Below are positions 36,401 through 45,910 of a DNA stretch of 64,000 nt, in pieces (position 1 is the first letter of the stretch; each line of letters starts with the position of its first letter). The position numbers and the translations under genes were made by a program. Below the pieces are notes generated by a model. The model saw nothing but the letters and a program-made list of their open reading frames with translations. It ran no database searches and was not told the origin of the DNA. This DNA is from Sebastes aleutianus (Eukaryota > Chordata > Actinopteri > Perciformes > Sebastidae): positions 29,706,933 through 29,770,932 of the forward strand of contig CAKAKS010000067.1 of NCBI GenBank assembly GCA_916700875.1, written 5' to 3'.

Positions 36401-37037
36401 AGGATGAATGGCGTTACCACGTTTTTGCACTCAGCAACTCACGATACCGCAGTCTTGGAAAGGGAGGAGTGAGAAGAGGTCTATTCAGTTGGTTGCAATA
36501 TGCAACCAAGATGTCGCAAATCCCTCACACTGTCCCTTTAAGTTAATTTTGAAGTAATTGTATTTTACTTGAGTGCAATACACCTTTTTCTACTCCAATA
36601 AATTTTGTTTTGTTTCTTTTCTCTCTATCTTTTAATACACCAAAGCAATAGTTCAACATTTTGGGAAGTACTCTTCTACTTTGCTTTCTTGCTGAGAGTA
36701 AAATGAGAAGACAACTCTAGTCTGTACAATAAATAAAAGGCTACAGACAGTTTGCTTAGCTTAGCATAAAGACAGAAAACAGGGGGAAACCGCTAGCCTG
36801 GCTCTGTCCAAAGGTAACAAAATCAAATTGTTCAGGAGATGCTGACTGAAGTCTTTAATTCTCTTCCTTTGCAATTTTGCCAAAATGATGTTATCACAAA
36901 TGATGTCAGTCATGTTTTGTGTCTCTCTTCTTCTTCTTGTATGCAGGTGTAGTCAGAATGGTCCATGGGTGGTGATGGCACTCGCTGCTGTGATACTCTG
37001 CTGCTGCTGGTCAAAATGTTTTTTTTCTCAAATGTAA
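30411..37037 (+). CDS. Seven-exon gene for a small single-pass membrane protein, family unknown
   Basis: Exons: 30411-30452, 30668-30742, 31822-31863, 32058-32132, 33193-33280, 33395-33473, 36947-37037 (stop TAA 37035-37037). All introns have GT and AG borders. Phases run 0, 0, 0, 0, then 1 and 2, and agree at each join, leaving about 163 codons open with no stop. Residues 1-39 and 40-78 are two copies of one unit (42-bp exon ending EELSxP, then 75-bp exon ending in a Val-rich stretch, Y, and HSSYPI). Residues 79-133 form a polar, acidic stalk rich in Asn, Gln and Glu. Then comes a hydrophobic segment (WVVMALAAVILCCCW) and a seven-residue tail with Lys and Cys, a likely palmitoylation site. 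That suggests a type I or tail-anchored surface protein. No start codon or signal peptide is found in phase with the first exon, so the 5' end is missing or lies in the candidate exons upstream. I cannot name a family. Confidence 0.6.
30668..30742 (+). CDS. Exon B1 (75 bp, phase 0-0)
   Basis: Acceptor ACAATTCCTATAG, donor GTAAGT. Encodes 25 residues ending VLVYGHSSYPIPS. Paralogous to the exon at 32058, where most differences change the amino acid while the HSSYPI end is kept. Confidence 0.6.
31822..31863 (+). CDS. Exon A2 (42 bp, phase 0-0)
   Basis: Acceptor TTCTGCTGTTACAG, donor GTGAGT. Encodes PRFPIIQPEELSLP. Second copy of exon A1, with the same length and phase and similar flanking intron sequence. 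Confidence 0.6.
32058..32132 (+). CDS. Exon B2 (75 bp, phase 0-0)
   Basis: Acceptor CCCCTTCTTAG, donor GTAAGT. Encodes 25 residues ending VVVYDHSSYPIHS. Second copy of exon B1. Confidence 0.6.
32205..33060. mobile_element. Degenerate element bounded by 'AAGTAAAAGTAC' motifs
   Basis: Near the left end 'CTCAAGTAAAAGTACTGTCA' and near the right end 'AAAGTAAAAGTAAAATTACT' with 'AAAAGTACAGGTAC' and 'CATCCACCCCT' recall a fish transposon whose ends carry runs of this motif. The internal part includes palindromic text (GTCACAGCTGTGAC). It fills most of the intron before exon C. Boundaries are approximate. Confidence 0.4.
33193..33280 (+). CDS. Exon C (88 bp, phase 0-1)
   Basis: Donor GTAAAT. Acceptor CTCCTGACCCCCAG. 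It encodes a polar stretch (RDRASSVDNSSDVRGGLEQQ). The first 15 bases (GTTGAGAACCACCAG) and the acceptor belong to a dispersed fish repeat. An alternative acceptor after ACCACCAG would start the exon at 33208 in the same phase. Confidence 0.5.
33299..33322. repeat. (TA)n microsatellite
   Basis: About 12 AT units in the short intron between exons C and D. Confidence 0.9.
33395..33473 (+). CDS. Exon D (79 bp, phase 1-2)
   Basis: Acceptor CAACTCTTTTCAG, donor GTAATT. In the frame set by exon C it reads ENHNQEENLLFRPLGHLTPG and on to Val-Pro-Val-Thr. Its last two bases (TG) plus G of the next exon give Trp. Confidence 0.55.
33474..34963. other. Intron D-E, left part
   Basis: AT-rich intron sequence without recognisable exons, repeats or motifs. 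Confidence 0.45.
35117..36161. mobile_element. Harbinger-like non-autonomous element, 1045 bp
   Basis: Termini GGTTGCGTTCGAATAGTC and GACTATTCGAACGCAGCC are inverted repeats with one mismatch. The trinucleotide CTG flanks both ends (35114-35116 and 36162-36164), a 3-bp duplication. The uninterrupted host sequence is visible at 5369-5813, which confirms the insertion. The body carries no transposase but hosts a LINE-like tail. Confidence 0.85.
35480..35710 (-). mobile_element. LINE-like 3' tail, inverted
   Basis: Read on the minus strand, the segment ends with ACATGTTCGAAATAAATAA. That is the same 3'-end signature as at about 61165-61190 on the + strand, and one I associate with fish non-LTR retrotransposons. 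It lies inside the Harbinger-like element. No RT domain remains. Confidence 0.45.
36947..37037 (+). CDS. Exon E, membrane segment and stop
   Basis: Acceptor TTCTTCTTGTATGCAG follows a long pyrimidine tract. The frame gives CSQNGPWVVMALAAVILCCC then WSKCFFSQM and TAA. About 16-18 hydrophobic residues ending in three Cys and Trp, then a Lys, fit a membrane anchor with a minimal cytosolic tail. Exon D and this exon are separated by a 3.5-kb intron filled with transposons. Confidence 0.6.
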
Positions 37038-37063
37038 ATACATTTTATTTGAATTTAATTTAA

Positions 37064-37746
37064 AGGGACTATTTGTAACTTTCAGAAATGCTTGTTAACA
37101 GCGACACCTGTGGCCGTGAAATCAATGAAAGTCAGCGTCGGGCTCGCGCTTGCTCGCTCTAAATATACCTGAACGAGCGTCGCTCAAAACAGTGAGGCGA
37201 CACACGTCAGCTAAAACCACAATATCACTCTATATTTCAGCTGCTTGGCAGTAATGTTAGCTGACCAGACGAAGGTCTCTCCATGAACATGATTTAGATC
37301 TGATCCTAGTGTTGGCTTTTCCTGCCTAAGTGCAGGCTGAAGCAGCGGGGCTCTGCAGCGTGTCTCCCTGCTCTCTCTGCCCGCAGCCGGAGAGAGCAGA
37401 GGAGACACCGGCACCCGGTCGGTAACGAGAAGACAACGTAACTCTCTGAAGAGCTCCGTCACTTCACAAGACACGGGAAAGCTCTGTTGGTCTGGATGAG
37501 CTGCAGCAGTTGTTTCTGCACAAACGTCCCCTGTGCATTCACTAGATATTCTCAGAGCTAAACTAACTCTTCTGCAGTGTGGAGTGAGCGCGCGTTCACG
37601 TCTAGAGGTGGAGGACGCGCGCTGTCTGAGTGAAGGCAGGCAGGCAGCGGAGACGAGGCTCCGGCCACACGCGAGCGCGCATATGCGAATGCGCATGTGT
37701 GCCGACCCGCTACATTTATACGCTTAAAAATTTACAAACAGTCCCT
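37064..37746. mobile_element. CpG-rich TTAA-flanked MITE in the 3' UTR, 683 bp
   Basis: Begins AGGGACTATTTGTAA after TTAA (37060-37063) and ends TTTACAAACAGTCCCT before TTAA (37747-37750). The termini are inverted repeats with one mismatch. The body is unusually rich in CpG (e.g. GAGCGCGCGTTCACG, ACGCGAGCGCGCATATGCG). The 161-codon minus-strand ORF inside belongs to the element and has no recognisable domain. It sits 26 bp after the stop codon of the gene. Confidence 0.85.
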
Positions 37747-37798
37747 TTAACAGCCCATAACTGTGTCAATAGCATGAGTGGTAATGTTGATGACCAGG

Positions 37799-37804
37799 AA
37801 TAAA
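37799..37804 (+). promoter_or_regulatory. Candidate polyadenylation signal AATAAA
   Basis: First canonical AATAAA after the stop codon at 37037. It is followed about 25 bp later by a T-rich stretch (GTTTTTGTCTTTTTTT), as expected for a cleavage region. The signal would place the transposon at 37064-37746 inside the 3' UTR. Confidence 0.4.
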
Positions 37805-37884
37805 CTGAAACCCACCTAGAACCGTTTTTGTCTTTTTTTAAGGGGGAGACAGGGGTTCGTTAGGGGGAGATAGCAGGTCAGCAG

Positions 37885-37904
37885 TTAATTAATTAATTAA
37901 TTAA
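37885..37904. repeat. (TTAA)5 tetranucleotide repeat
   Basis: Five tandem TTAA units; also a cluster of potential targets for TTAA-inserting transposons. Confidence 0.9.
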
Positions 37905-37999
37905 ACACATTTATACTGCATGCAAAGAAACTGCATGGTTTTTGCTCAAAGATGTTTGGGGATATCATAAAGTTTTATCACAAGTTTTTATCACAAGTA

Positions 38000-38447
38000 T
38001 TAATCCATTGGTTGGCACCAATGGATTAATACTTGTTATGAAAGGAGAATAAGTAACACTCCAAACTTGCGCTAAATTTTGGCGAGGAAAAACTGCCATG
38101 GCCATTTTCAAAGGGGTCCCTTGACCACTGGCCTCAAGATATGTGAATGAAAATGGGTTCTCTGGGTACCCACGAGTCTCCCCTTTACAGACATGCCCAC
38201 TTTATGATAATCACATGCAGTTCGGGGCAAGTCATAGTCAAGTCAGCACACTGACAGCTGTTGGGCTTGAGTTTGCCATGTTATGATTTGAGCATATCTT
38301 TTATGCTAAATGCAGTACCTGTGAGGGTTTCTGGACAATATCTGTCATTGTTTTGTGTTGTTAAGTGATTTCCCAATAATAAATATATACGTACATTTGC
38401 ATAAAGCAGAATATTTGCCCACTCCCATGTTGATAAGAGTATTAAGA
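38000..38447 (-). mobile_element. hAT-like MITE, both termini missing, inverted
   Basis: Carries 'GGTTGGCACCAATGGATTAA', 'CATGGCCATTTTCAAAGGGG', 'GGGTACCCACGAGTCTCC' and 'GCCCACTCCCATGTTGATAA' in the inverted order typical of this family. The TAGGGCTGTCAA ends are gone. Confidence 0.85.
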
Positions 38448-39010
38448 TAAGAGGATGGTTTAAAATAAAAGATTGAGTGAGATTACTCTGGGATGTCAGG
38501 GCTAACTCTAAAAACAACAGGCTGTTCAGTCCGGGATTTCATGCTGGAGAAAATCACTGGTAGCTATCTTTGTTCTGGACAACATGTAATTTGCGGCGTC
38601 TGGGGTAATAATTACAAATCATTAGAGCTCGCCTGATGACACTGGTCTTGTCCAGAGAGGACAGGATCAGTGTCATCAGGAGGAGAGCGGATGCTGGCAG
38701 GTGAGTGCCTGGACTGAGCACAGAACGCTGAGAAGAGTTCAAAGAGGCGGCATGAAAAAGGGTACAAACAGACAGTTGGACTCTTCCCTGAAGGTAGACG
38801 ATCAGTGCCTCTGAGCTGGCTGTGTTTGGTGTGTTGTTTACTTAGAATAACCCCCCAAAAAATGATGAAAAAGAAGGGAATTCACCTTTGATCTGTTAGT
38901 TTGCCATCTCAAGGGCAAATGTGTATGAAACATCACTGAACTACCAAAAGTGGCTGATTGGGAATGGGGTGTTCTATGCAGGGTTTGAATGTGGAAATGT
39001 GACTAAATAT
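38448..39010. other. No feature seen
   Basis: A local inverted pair (TGATGACACTGGTCTTGTCC / GGACAGGATCAGTGTCATCA) at 38632-38680 is the only structure noted; it could form a hairpin. Confidence 0.45.
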
Positions 39011-39236
39011 ACCCCATTTACACCCTGCATTAAAATGTGTCTTCAATCCAGATTGTATCTGGATATGATTTAACCTGATCAAGTGGCAGTGGGAAATTAA
39101 GCCAACATGATAATGTAAAAAGCTGCGGTTCTTCAAAAGGCCGCTTAAGGCTGACTCCAAAAGCGAGTCAATCCCCATAGACCGCATGTTCGAGATCACC
39201 CAAAATGCATTTTAATGCCAGGTTTAAAGGGGGTGT
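39011..39236. mobile_element. Small MITE-like inverted-repeat element
   Basis: The left arm (CCCATTTACACC-TGCATTAAAATG type) and right arm (CATTTTAATGCCAGGTTTAAAGGGG) are imperfect inverted repeats around about 170 bp of non-coding sequence. Confidence 0.5.
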
Positions 39237-40380
39237 AAAGTACACTCAAAACCAGCCAGTATACAGTATGTGCTTTTGATTCACACTGTACTCCCACAAT
39301 GCAATGCACAAAGGAAATAGGAGGAGCTGCTCAATACTTGAATAGATTAAAACTAATCAGGAATGGTGGTGAAACAGCCCCAGGAATACCTGAAAACAAA
39401 CAAAAGATAACTGTTGAATTATTGGAAAAACCGTCTCTTAATTGGCATTGCCGTTCTAATGTGTTTGATTGTCTTTGTATGGCGAACATATTGCATCATT
39501 TCTTGTTAGTATAAAACAAACAAACACAAAGTGATGCCTTGCAAGAATGAACGGCATGATCATCAGCTGGTACAACATGTCAACAGATAAAAAAAAAAAA
39601 AAACCTGTTCAGCTGTGTGTGCACTTTGATGACCTGAACTTGATTCCATAAATTCCTCCAAAGCTCTCTTGGCAGCGTAGGAGAACATTTTCTTCCTTTA
39701 GTGGGCGGTGAAGATGCAGCCAAGCAAGATCCTCCTTTACCCTTCAAAAACAAACTACACATGCCTCACTTGTGTCCAGTGTCACTTTGTTTTGAGTCTA
39801 TGGGTGGGATATCTGAAGGGCTGAAGATAGCCAATCATTTTGGGTTGGACCTGCTGCTGATCCTTTCCTTTACTGCCCAGGGTGTGTTAAAAGTATTTAA
39901 AAAAAAAAATACCAATACCAATATACCAATATATACCAATATTTCATCAGGTAAAACTAAACTTGATGGAAAATTTGCATTGAAAACAGAAAATGTTGAC
40001 TGACTTCCTCTGTGGTCTGAGGTCATATTTTCAATCAGGCCTACAATTTCAGATAGAGGCTGTACTGTATCGGCAACCATTCAATTATTCATTAAAAGAC
40101 ATTCAGGTGTAGAAGTGTGGTAGCTGCAGGCAGGAACAGATGCTGGATCAGTGTACAATGGATACAGCGTCAGCAGGTAGAGGGAGGTCTGACAGGATTA
40201 GGTTTTCCTTCCTCTATATATACCTCGGTAAAAAACAAAAGTAAGCTCCTTGTTTTTCTAGATGGCTGAGGGCACTATTTTCAGGGATACACCTCGAGAG
40301 GCTTTGAAGCAACACACATGGTTCTCATGAAAAATTTGAGTGTATTTGGGGCCCAATTATTAGACACCTAGACTCCCCCG
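39237..40380. other. No gene seen; A-rich runs
   Basis: Contains an A15 run at about 39590 and an A-rich patch at 39899-39960 with repeated ATACCAATA. No coding evidence; two ORFs of about 70 and 100 codons lack support. Confidence 0.45.
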
Positions 40381-40706
40381 ACTGTTAGCTGAAGTCCCTA
40401 GTGCTTGACATCCAGTTTGGCTATTCTTTTACTGTTCATTCCCAGATATGACATAGGCGGAAATGTGATTGTATCTTTGTGTATCTTTGTCTGTCTAGTC
40501 TGGCTTTCTTGTGGTGGTTGTCTTTTTTTATTAGTAGTATTATTTAATTTATTAATTTATTAATTTATTTAATGATTTATTTATTTATTTATTTATCATT
40601 ATGTATGTGGGGTTGGTATGTTTGTGAGTCTGTCTGTAGATGTGACTTTTTTTTGTCTGTCTGTGATGAAAATTAAAAAATTAAATAAAAAAAAAAAAAA
40701 AAAAAG
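40381..40706 (+). mobile_element. Possible retrotransposon 3' end with poly(A)
   Basis: A T-rich and (TTTA)n stretch (40537-40594) is followed by 'TCTGTCTGTGATGAAAATTA' and an A19 run preceded by AATAAA. This looks like the 3' end of a LINE or a processed insertion. No target-site duplication was identified and no coding remnant is seen. Confidence 0.35.
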
Positions 40707-41932
40707 TAAAACAACAAGTCCCATGTAGTTCAACATACACTCTGTACACCACCATACACCATTTGCATACTGATTTTTGTTAGAAAAACCAGCCGATAAG
40801 CAGCACAGTCCTGCACGGAGCTAACAGCTAACGTTATAGCCTTCGTCCTGCCGATTTCAACACGGATTTGTTGTTCGTAATGTAGCATTATCAGTGAAAA
40901 AATAGGGTGTGTCCCTGGATGCGTCAACAGTTTTCTGCATCCCAATCCATACACATATTCTTTGACAACAGACAGAGGACAGGACGCCGTTAATCTCGAG
41001 CCCTGGCGGTACCAGTAACTGCAACTGCAGTGCAACTTTACACAGAACACCTAGAAATTGTGTGCACCAATTATTCAAAAGTACCTGGGCCAATAAAGAG
41101 GGAGCGGGACATGAAACACTGGAAATGCTGTTAATATAAGATTTAAAACTGTGCTCCCCGTGCTTTAGAAATCGGCTGGAAGTCTTTTTGGGGAGTGATT
41201 GTGAGTGATGAAAGCACAGCCATCCTTCAGTAATATATGTAGAGGTGCTGATGGGCAGTGCTGGAACTTTCTAATCATGTGAAGGTCCTCTTTTCGCTGT
41301 AGTGCAGCCAACTCTCATTGATGTGACCTGCCTTTGATGAAAAATACCAGAAATGGTGGAGAAGTTGCATTTGTACATCGCGAAACACAAAACGCCATAG
41401 ACAGCGAGCACCTTGGTTTTAATTGGACAGCCTCCACTTGTCTGGCTGCGGCGGCATCATAGCCGGATGAGTCATCACACTTCACATGTCTTCTATACCT
41501 CAGTAGTTATTTCACCAAATTATATTCCCCTCTTGCTCCCCTAGTACACATTTACCGTGACAAAAATCCCCATCACAACACTCTACTTGCTGTAATTGGT
41601 TCTTGAACCGGCTCCTTCCTGTGCTCAAGGAGACCAAATAGTCTAATGATGTGCGGTAAGTATCACCTCTGTAACTGCTGAGTTCACCCCGAGAGGAAGC
41701 GGGATGCATTCAGCAATCGCTTCCCCCTCAGCGGGGTCGAGTAGAGGTGGCCGGGGCTTCGTCATAACCGCACATGGTATCAGGCTGCTGGGTTAATAAA
41801 GGTAAAAAGAGTGGTTGACGGAGGTGTTGCAGTCATTACAATTGCAATAAATGGTGTCCTGAAACACATAACAGGTGTAATGAGAAACCAACACAGGCCT
41901 ATAGTATAAAGAAATCTCTATACCAGAGCATT
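40707..41932. other. No feature seen
   Basis: Spacer. The minus-strand ORFs at 40730-41093 overlap each other in different frames and show no domain. Confidence 0.5.
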
Positions 41933-41936
41933 TTAA

Positions 41937-41987
41937 AGGAACAGAGTGTAGCATTTAGCGAGACCTATTGGAATATAATATTGATAA
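41937..41987 (+). mobile_element. TTAA MITE family 'AGGRACAGTGTG', terminal fragment
   Basis: Follows TTAA (41933-41936) with AGGAACAGAGTGTAGCATTT, the terminus of the family at 5369 and 34964. It is cut off after about 50 bp by the hAT-like element that starts at 41988. Confidence 0.65.
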
Positions 41988-42740
41988 TAGGGCTGTCAAT
42001 CGATTCAAATATTCAATTGCGATTAATCGCATGATTGCCCCTAGTCAATTTTTTATCCGTTCAAAATGTACCATTTGTCAAGTATTTAATACTCTTATCA
42101 ACATGGGAGTGGACAAACATGCTTGTGTTATGCAAACGTATGTATATATTTATTATTGGAAATCAATTAACAACACAAAACAATGACAAATAATGTCCAG
42201 AAACCCTCACAGGTACTGCATTTAGCATAAAGAAATATGCTCCAATCATAACATGGCAAACAGCTGTCAGTGTGTCAGTGTGCTGACTTGACTATGACTT
42301 GCCCCAAACTGCATGTGATTATCATAAAGTGGGCATGTCTGTAAAGGGGAGACTCGTGGGTACCCATAGAACCCATTTTCATTCAAATATCTTGAGGTCA
42401 AAGGTCAAGGGACCCTTTTGAAAATGGCCATGCCAGTTTTTTCTCGCAAATATTTAGCATAAGTTTGGAGCGTTATTTAGCCTCTTTCATGACAAGGTAC
42501 TATGACATGGTTGGTATGAAAGGATTCCTTAGGTTTTGTAGTTTCATATTACACCAGTATCTTCATTATAGCTTTAAAACTGAGCCAAAAGTTTGAACAG
42601 CGGCCGGGCCCGATGGCGGCCTGTCGGATTTTCAAGAGGTTAATTAAAAATCGCAAGTTGCATTAATGTGTTAAACAATTAGTGCTGTTAAAACAAATTT
42701 GCGTTAATGTGTTATTATCACGTTAACTTTGACAGCCTTA
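41988..42740 (+). mobile_element. hAT-like MITE 'TAGGGCTGTCAA', longest copy
   Basis: Full-length by both termini (TAGGGCTGTCAATCGATT... and ...TTTGACAGCCTTA), 753 bp. It gives the order of family landmarks used to place the other copies: ATCAACATGGGAGTGG, AACCCTCACAGGTACTGC, ATAAAGTGGGCATGTCTG, GAAAATGGCCATGCCAG, CTTTAAAACTGAGCC. No transposase frame. The ORF at 41968-42186 is a read-through of the element. Confidence 0.9.
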
Positions 42741-45037
42741 GTATTTATGAAACTTATTTTTGGTTCAGAAATGCTTCCATTCAACATGATGGTTGGCAGA
42801 AACGTCCAATGCCAACATTTTTTTCTGGACAGTCAGTGTGTTTGCACTTAAGTAACCAGGTTACATAATCCATAATCCATGCCATGTAGTCATGTAACTG
42901 GGTTTCTATTTTTTCTCGCTGTGACAGCCGAGCAGTGGGATGAAAGTAAAGATGTATTTAAAAAAAATCCATCCACGGTAAACTAAATCAAAATTAAGTA
43001 ACCTAAACTGAGACTAAATGTGAAACTGACAAGTGGCTTTTTTTTAGTCTAAATAAGTCGCTTTTCATCACTGAATATTTGCTTAATTCAAGAACATCTG
43101 TAGAACAGCTGTATAGAAAAAAGATGCTCTCATCATACATAACTCAACCACTCTTATTTATGATCATTTTAACTGTGTAAACTTTCATGAAAAGTGCCCT
43201 ATAATTCGTCACCCCTAGTGGTCGTTCTGTGTAGTTTCTGTTGTTGACACTAGAAACAGGAAGTGCTCCTTTCCAGATCTTACCTGAGGCAGTCACATGT
43301 CGCTGCTGGCCACAATCCAACGCCATCCTCTCTTTCTCAGTTTATACATGGCATCATCTGTGAGTAACACTGTTTATTAACATGAAAAGTGACATGTATG
43401 CATTGTTATTTGTTTGAATATGGGTGAGATACTGTGTAGTGATGCAGCATTTTCATTTGTGTTTTCCTGTTCTTTGTCCACAGTTTTACACTTAACTCCT
43501 ATTAAACTGCAGAATTCAACACATCAGCCGGATCCTTGGAGTTTGATTAGGAGAGTGTTTAGCTGTCTGTATAGCTGAGTTCATGGGGACAACTCTTAGC
43601 AAGGACATAACAATAAATATAATGTATTATTATTATTATTAATTATTATAATAATAATAAACCGTGACCAGAATCAATTAATAGTAAAATAAAAAGAATA
43701 CATTAACCGTACATATAATGTACTAACTCCAAAAAGTGTATTTAGTGTTAAGTTCATTTTTAATTTTATTTTAAAGTTCACCTGTGGAAATTGCCCTAAA
43801 AAAAAAGAAATGTGACACTGCCACCTACTGCACTTTGTATGACTCAACCTAAACCTGTCTGACACCTCTGGGTGACTGATATATTAATACGATATTAGTT
43901 AGATATTAGTATCATATCAGTAACATGCTATCAATGTAAGAGAAATATAACAGATTATTTAAAAAAAGAAACGCAGCACATTGTGACACTTGATAGTTCC
44001 CTGATAGGAGAACAGATAACAGGCAGCCTGTTGTAGCCTGATTGTGTCCATCGTGTTGGGCTGTTTCCACATCGTGTACTGCACATTTCAGCTTCATCCC
44101 ACCTGTATGACCCAGTGACCCTCACAACAAACCACTTACAGCCTCGCCTGATGGAAACACACGGAGTAGGAGGGTAGGGGAGACGGGGATGGAGAGACAG
44201 ACAGCAGGAGAGCAATCATTCGGAGTAACTATTGGAGCATTTAATTCAGTGTAAATGGTATGAGTGAATAACTCATTTTGACAATAATTGGTTTACTGTA
44301 CTGTAAGTGCTGTTACACGCACAGGAACAATAACATGAATACAGCGACAAGAAGACCAACAGCCTCGCAAAAAAGTAAAACGTTGCTGTATTTGCCAAAG
44401 GCAAATTAAGAACACTTCCAGCCAACTACTTTGTTTTATTCCTGTTTTGGAAGGAACCCCAAAACTTTTGAAACAGTAAAAGAGTCTTTTTTTAAGTGCT
44501 CTCCATCTGTCTAAATTTATTAAGCAGTGGAACAACAGATACGGGCTGCAGGCACTTGACTCAATAATCAAAGAAACAGAGTAAGAAAATGTCCAAAAAC
44601 ACAAGTGAAAACATGGAAAGAGCCCTGACTGTACCGCCATCAGGGATACACATGTATTTGAAGTATTACAGGGTGATGATTATTCTACCAGTCAAAAAAC
44701 ACTTGAGATATACAGTATACTGTAATTACAAAGATGAAGGACCAAAGACAAGTCCAGTAGATGTTACATGCAACATTTCAGGACTACGGTCATACGCCTC
44801 AAAATATTTTCATTTCAATCGGTTGACTGTGTTTGAGATGGTATGACAGCAGTATGGCGTGTTTTGGTGGGAAGTAAAAGTAAGAATAAAAGCAGAATTA
44901 GCTTAATTATATGTGGTGCTATTAACTCACATAAATGTTCTCATTAATTTATTAAGACACCAAATTTAGTACAATTCTACGGAAGCCTTGAGAGGCAAGT
45001 GAGAAAAAAAATTCTGGTGATCCATTTTTTGTGTCTA
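42741..45037. other. No gene seen
   Basis: A small (ATT/AAT)n patch lies at 43621-43662. At 43343 and 43482 there are donor-like and acceptor-like sites around a tiny frame (MASS|FYT*), too short to support. ORFs of 85-115 codons at 44293-44846 lack domains. Confidence 0.45.
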
Positions 45038-45907
45038 ACGGCGTTTTCATACCTGTATTTTGTTTGCTCTGGTCCGAATCAGGGACCAAATTGTTACCAT
45101 TCTGCATATTGCCTCGGGTTCGGTTTGTGTTCACACGGCAGCATTTACAAGCGGACCAAAATTTTGGTGCGCAAAGAAATTGCTCTCTTAATTGGTCAGA
45201 ATTTCCATGCCGGAAAACTCCCGGAAGTAAACAAAGAAGAGCAGACTTCCGGAACGCAACAATGGAGGGACAACGGAGGGACAACTACTCGGCTTGATCT
45301 TGGCACTGGTCATCTTTTTGTTTTTACCTCGTAGCAATTTTTCACTCAAGGCCAACGATACAGTTTGAAAATGAGGCGCGGCTGCGACTCTAAAACAATG
45401 TATTGATGCACTGGAGTCGCAGAAGGCGCATCTCAAGATGTACGGAGGAGTAGGTGTGCATTAACTGTCCTAAACTGTGACATGCTCATCGGCCGAAAAT
45501 ATTTCCGAAGATCCATCAGGTATGCCCGTGGTCTTCAACACAGCCTGACGTTATACCTGTTTAGTACTGATGTGAATAGCGAGGGCAAGCGTAGGCTCTT
45601 TTGTAGTAATGTTGTCTGGTGTCTGGTGTTGACATGCACAGCGCTGCTTGCTACCGGAGCTGGTTTAATCCAAAAAGGCTCAATGCTTTCTCCAGTTGGG
45701 CCGAATCGAGGTCGGATCATGTTCCCACCACAAACGAAGCGTACCGAGTTTAATTGGAAGCGAAGCAGGAGGACTCAGTTCGCTTCTTTTGGTACCCACC
45801 CGAGTGCGATTGCTGTGTTCACAGCTGCCCAAACGAACCGCACCGAGAGGGTAAACACTCCAGGGTTCGATTCAACAGAACTAAACAAGGCAGGTGTGAA
45901 TACGCTA
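45038..45907. mobile_element. Harbinger-like non-autonomous element, 870 bp
   Basis: The outer ends (GGCGTTTTCATACCTG and CAGGTGTGAATACGC) are imperfect inverted repeats. TAA lies just outside both (45035-45037 and 45908-45910), a 3-bp TWA-type duplication. Subterminal regions hold further inverted GGTCCGAATC / GGTTCG-type motifs. ORFs of up to 142 codons inside (45482-45910) show no transposase motif. Confidence 0.7.
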
Positions 45908-45910
45908 TAA

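Larger units (their letters stand above)
34964..36537 (-). mobile_element. TTAA-associated MITE, family 'AGGRACAGTGTG', interrupted copy
   Basis: The right end CACACTGTCCCT precedes TTAA (36538-36541) and the left end reads AGGAATAGTGTGTAAT. Outer parts 34964-35116 and 36162-36537 match the reverse complement of the copy at 5369-5813. A 1045-bp Harbinger-like element (35117-36161) is inserted at the position that reads continuously in that copy. Confidence 0.8.

Noticed and set aside
37211..37696. 161-codon minus-strand ORF, the longest single ORF in the window
   Set aside because: It lies wholly inside the CpG-rich TTAA-flanked element 37064-37746. The high GC lowers stop-codon frequency, and no domain is recognisable.
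43320..43560. Short donor/acceptor pair around ATGGCATCATCT
   Set aside because: The spliced frame stops after seven codons (MASSFYT), so coding function is not supported.
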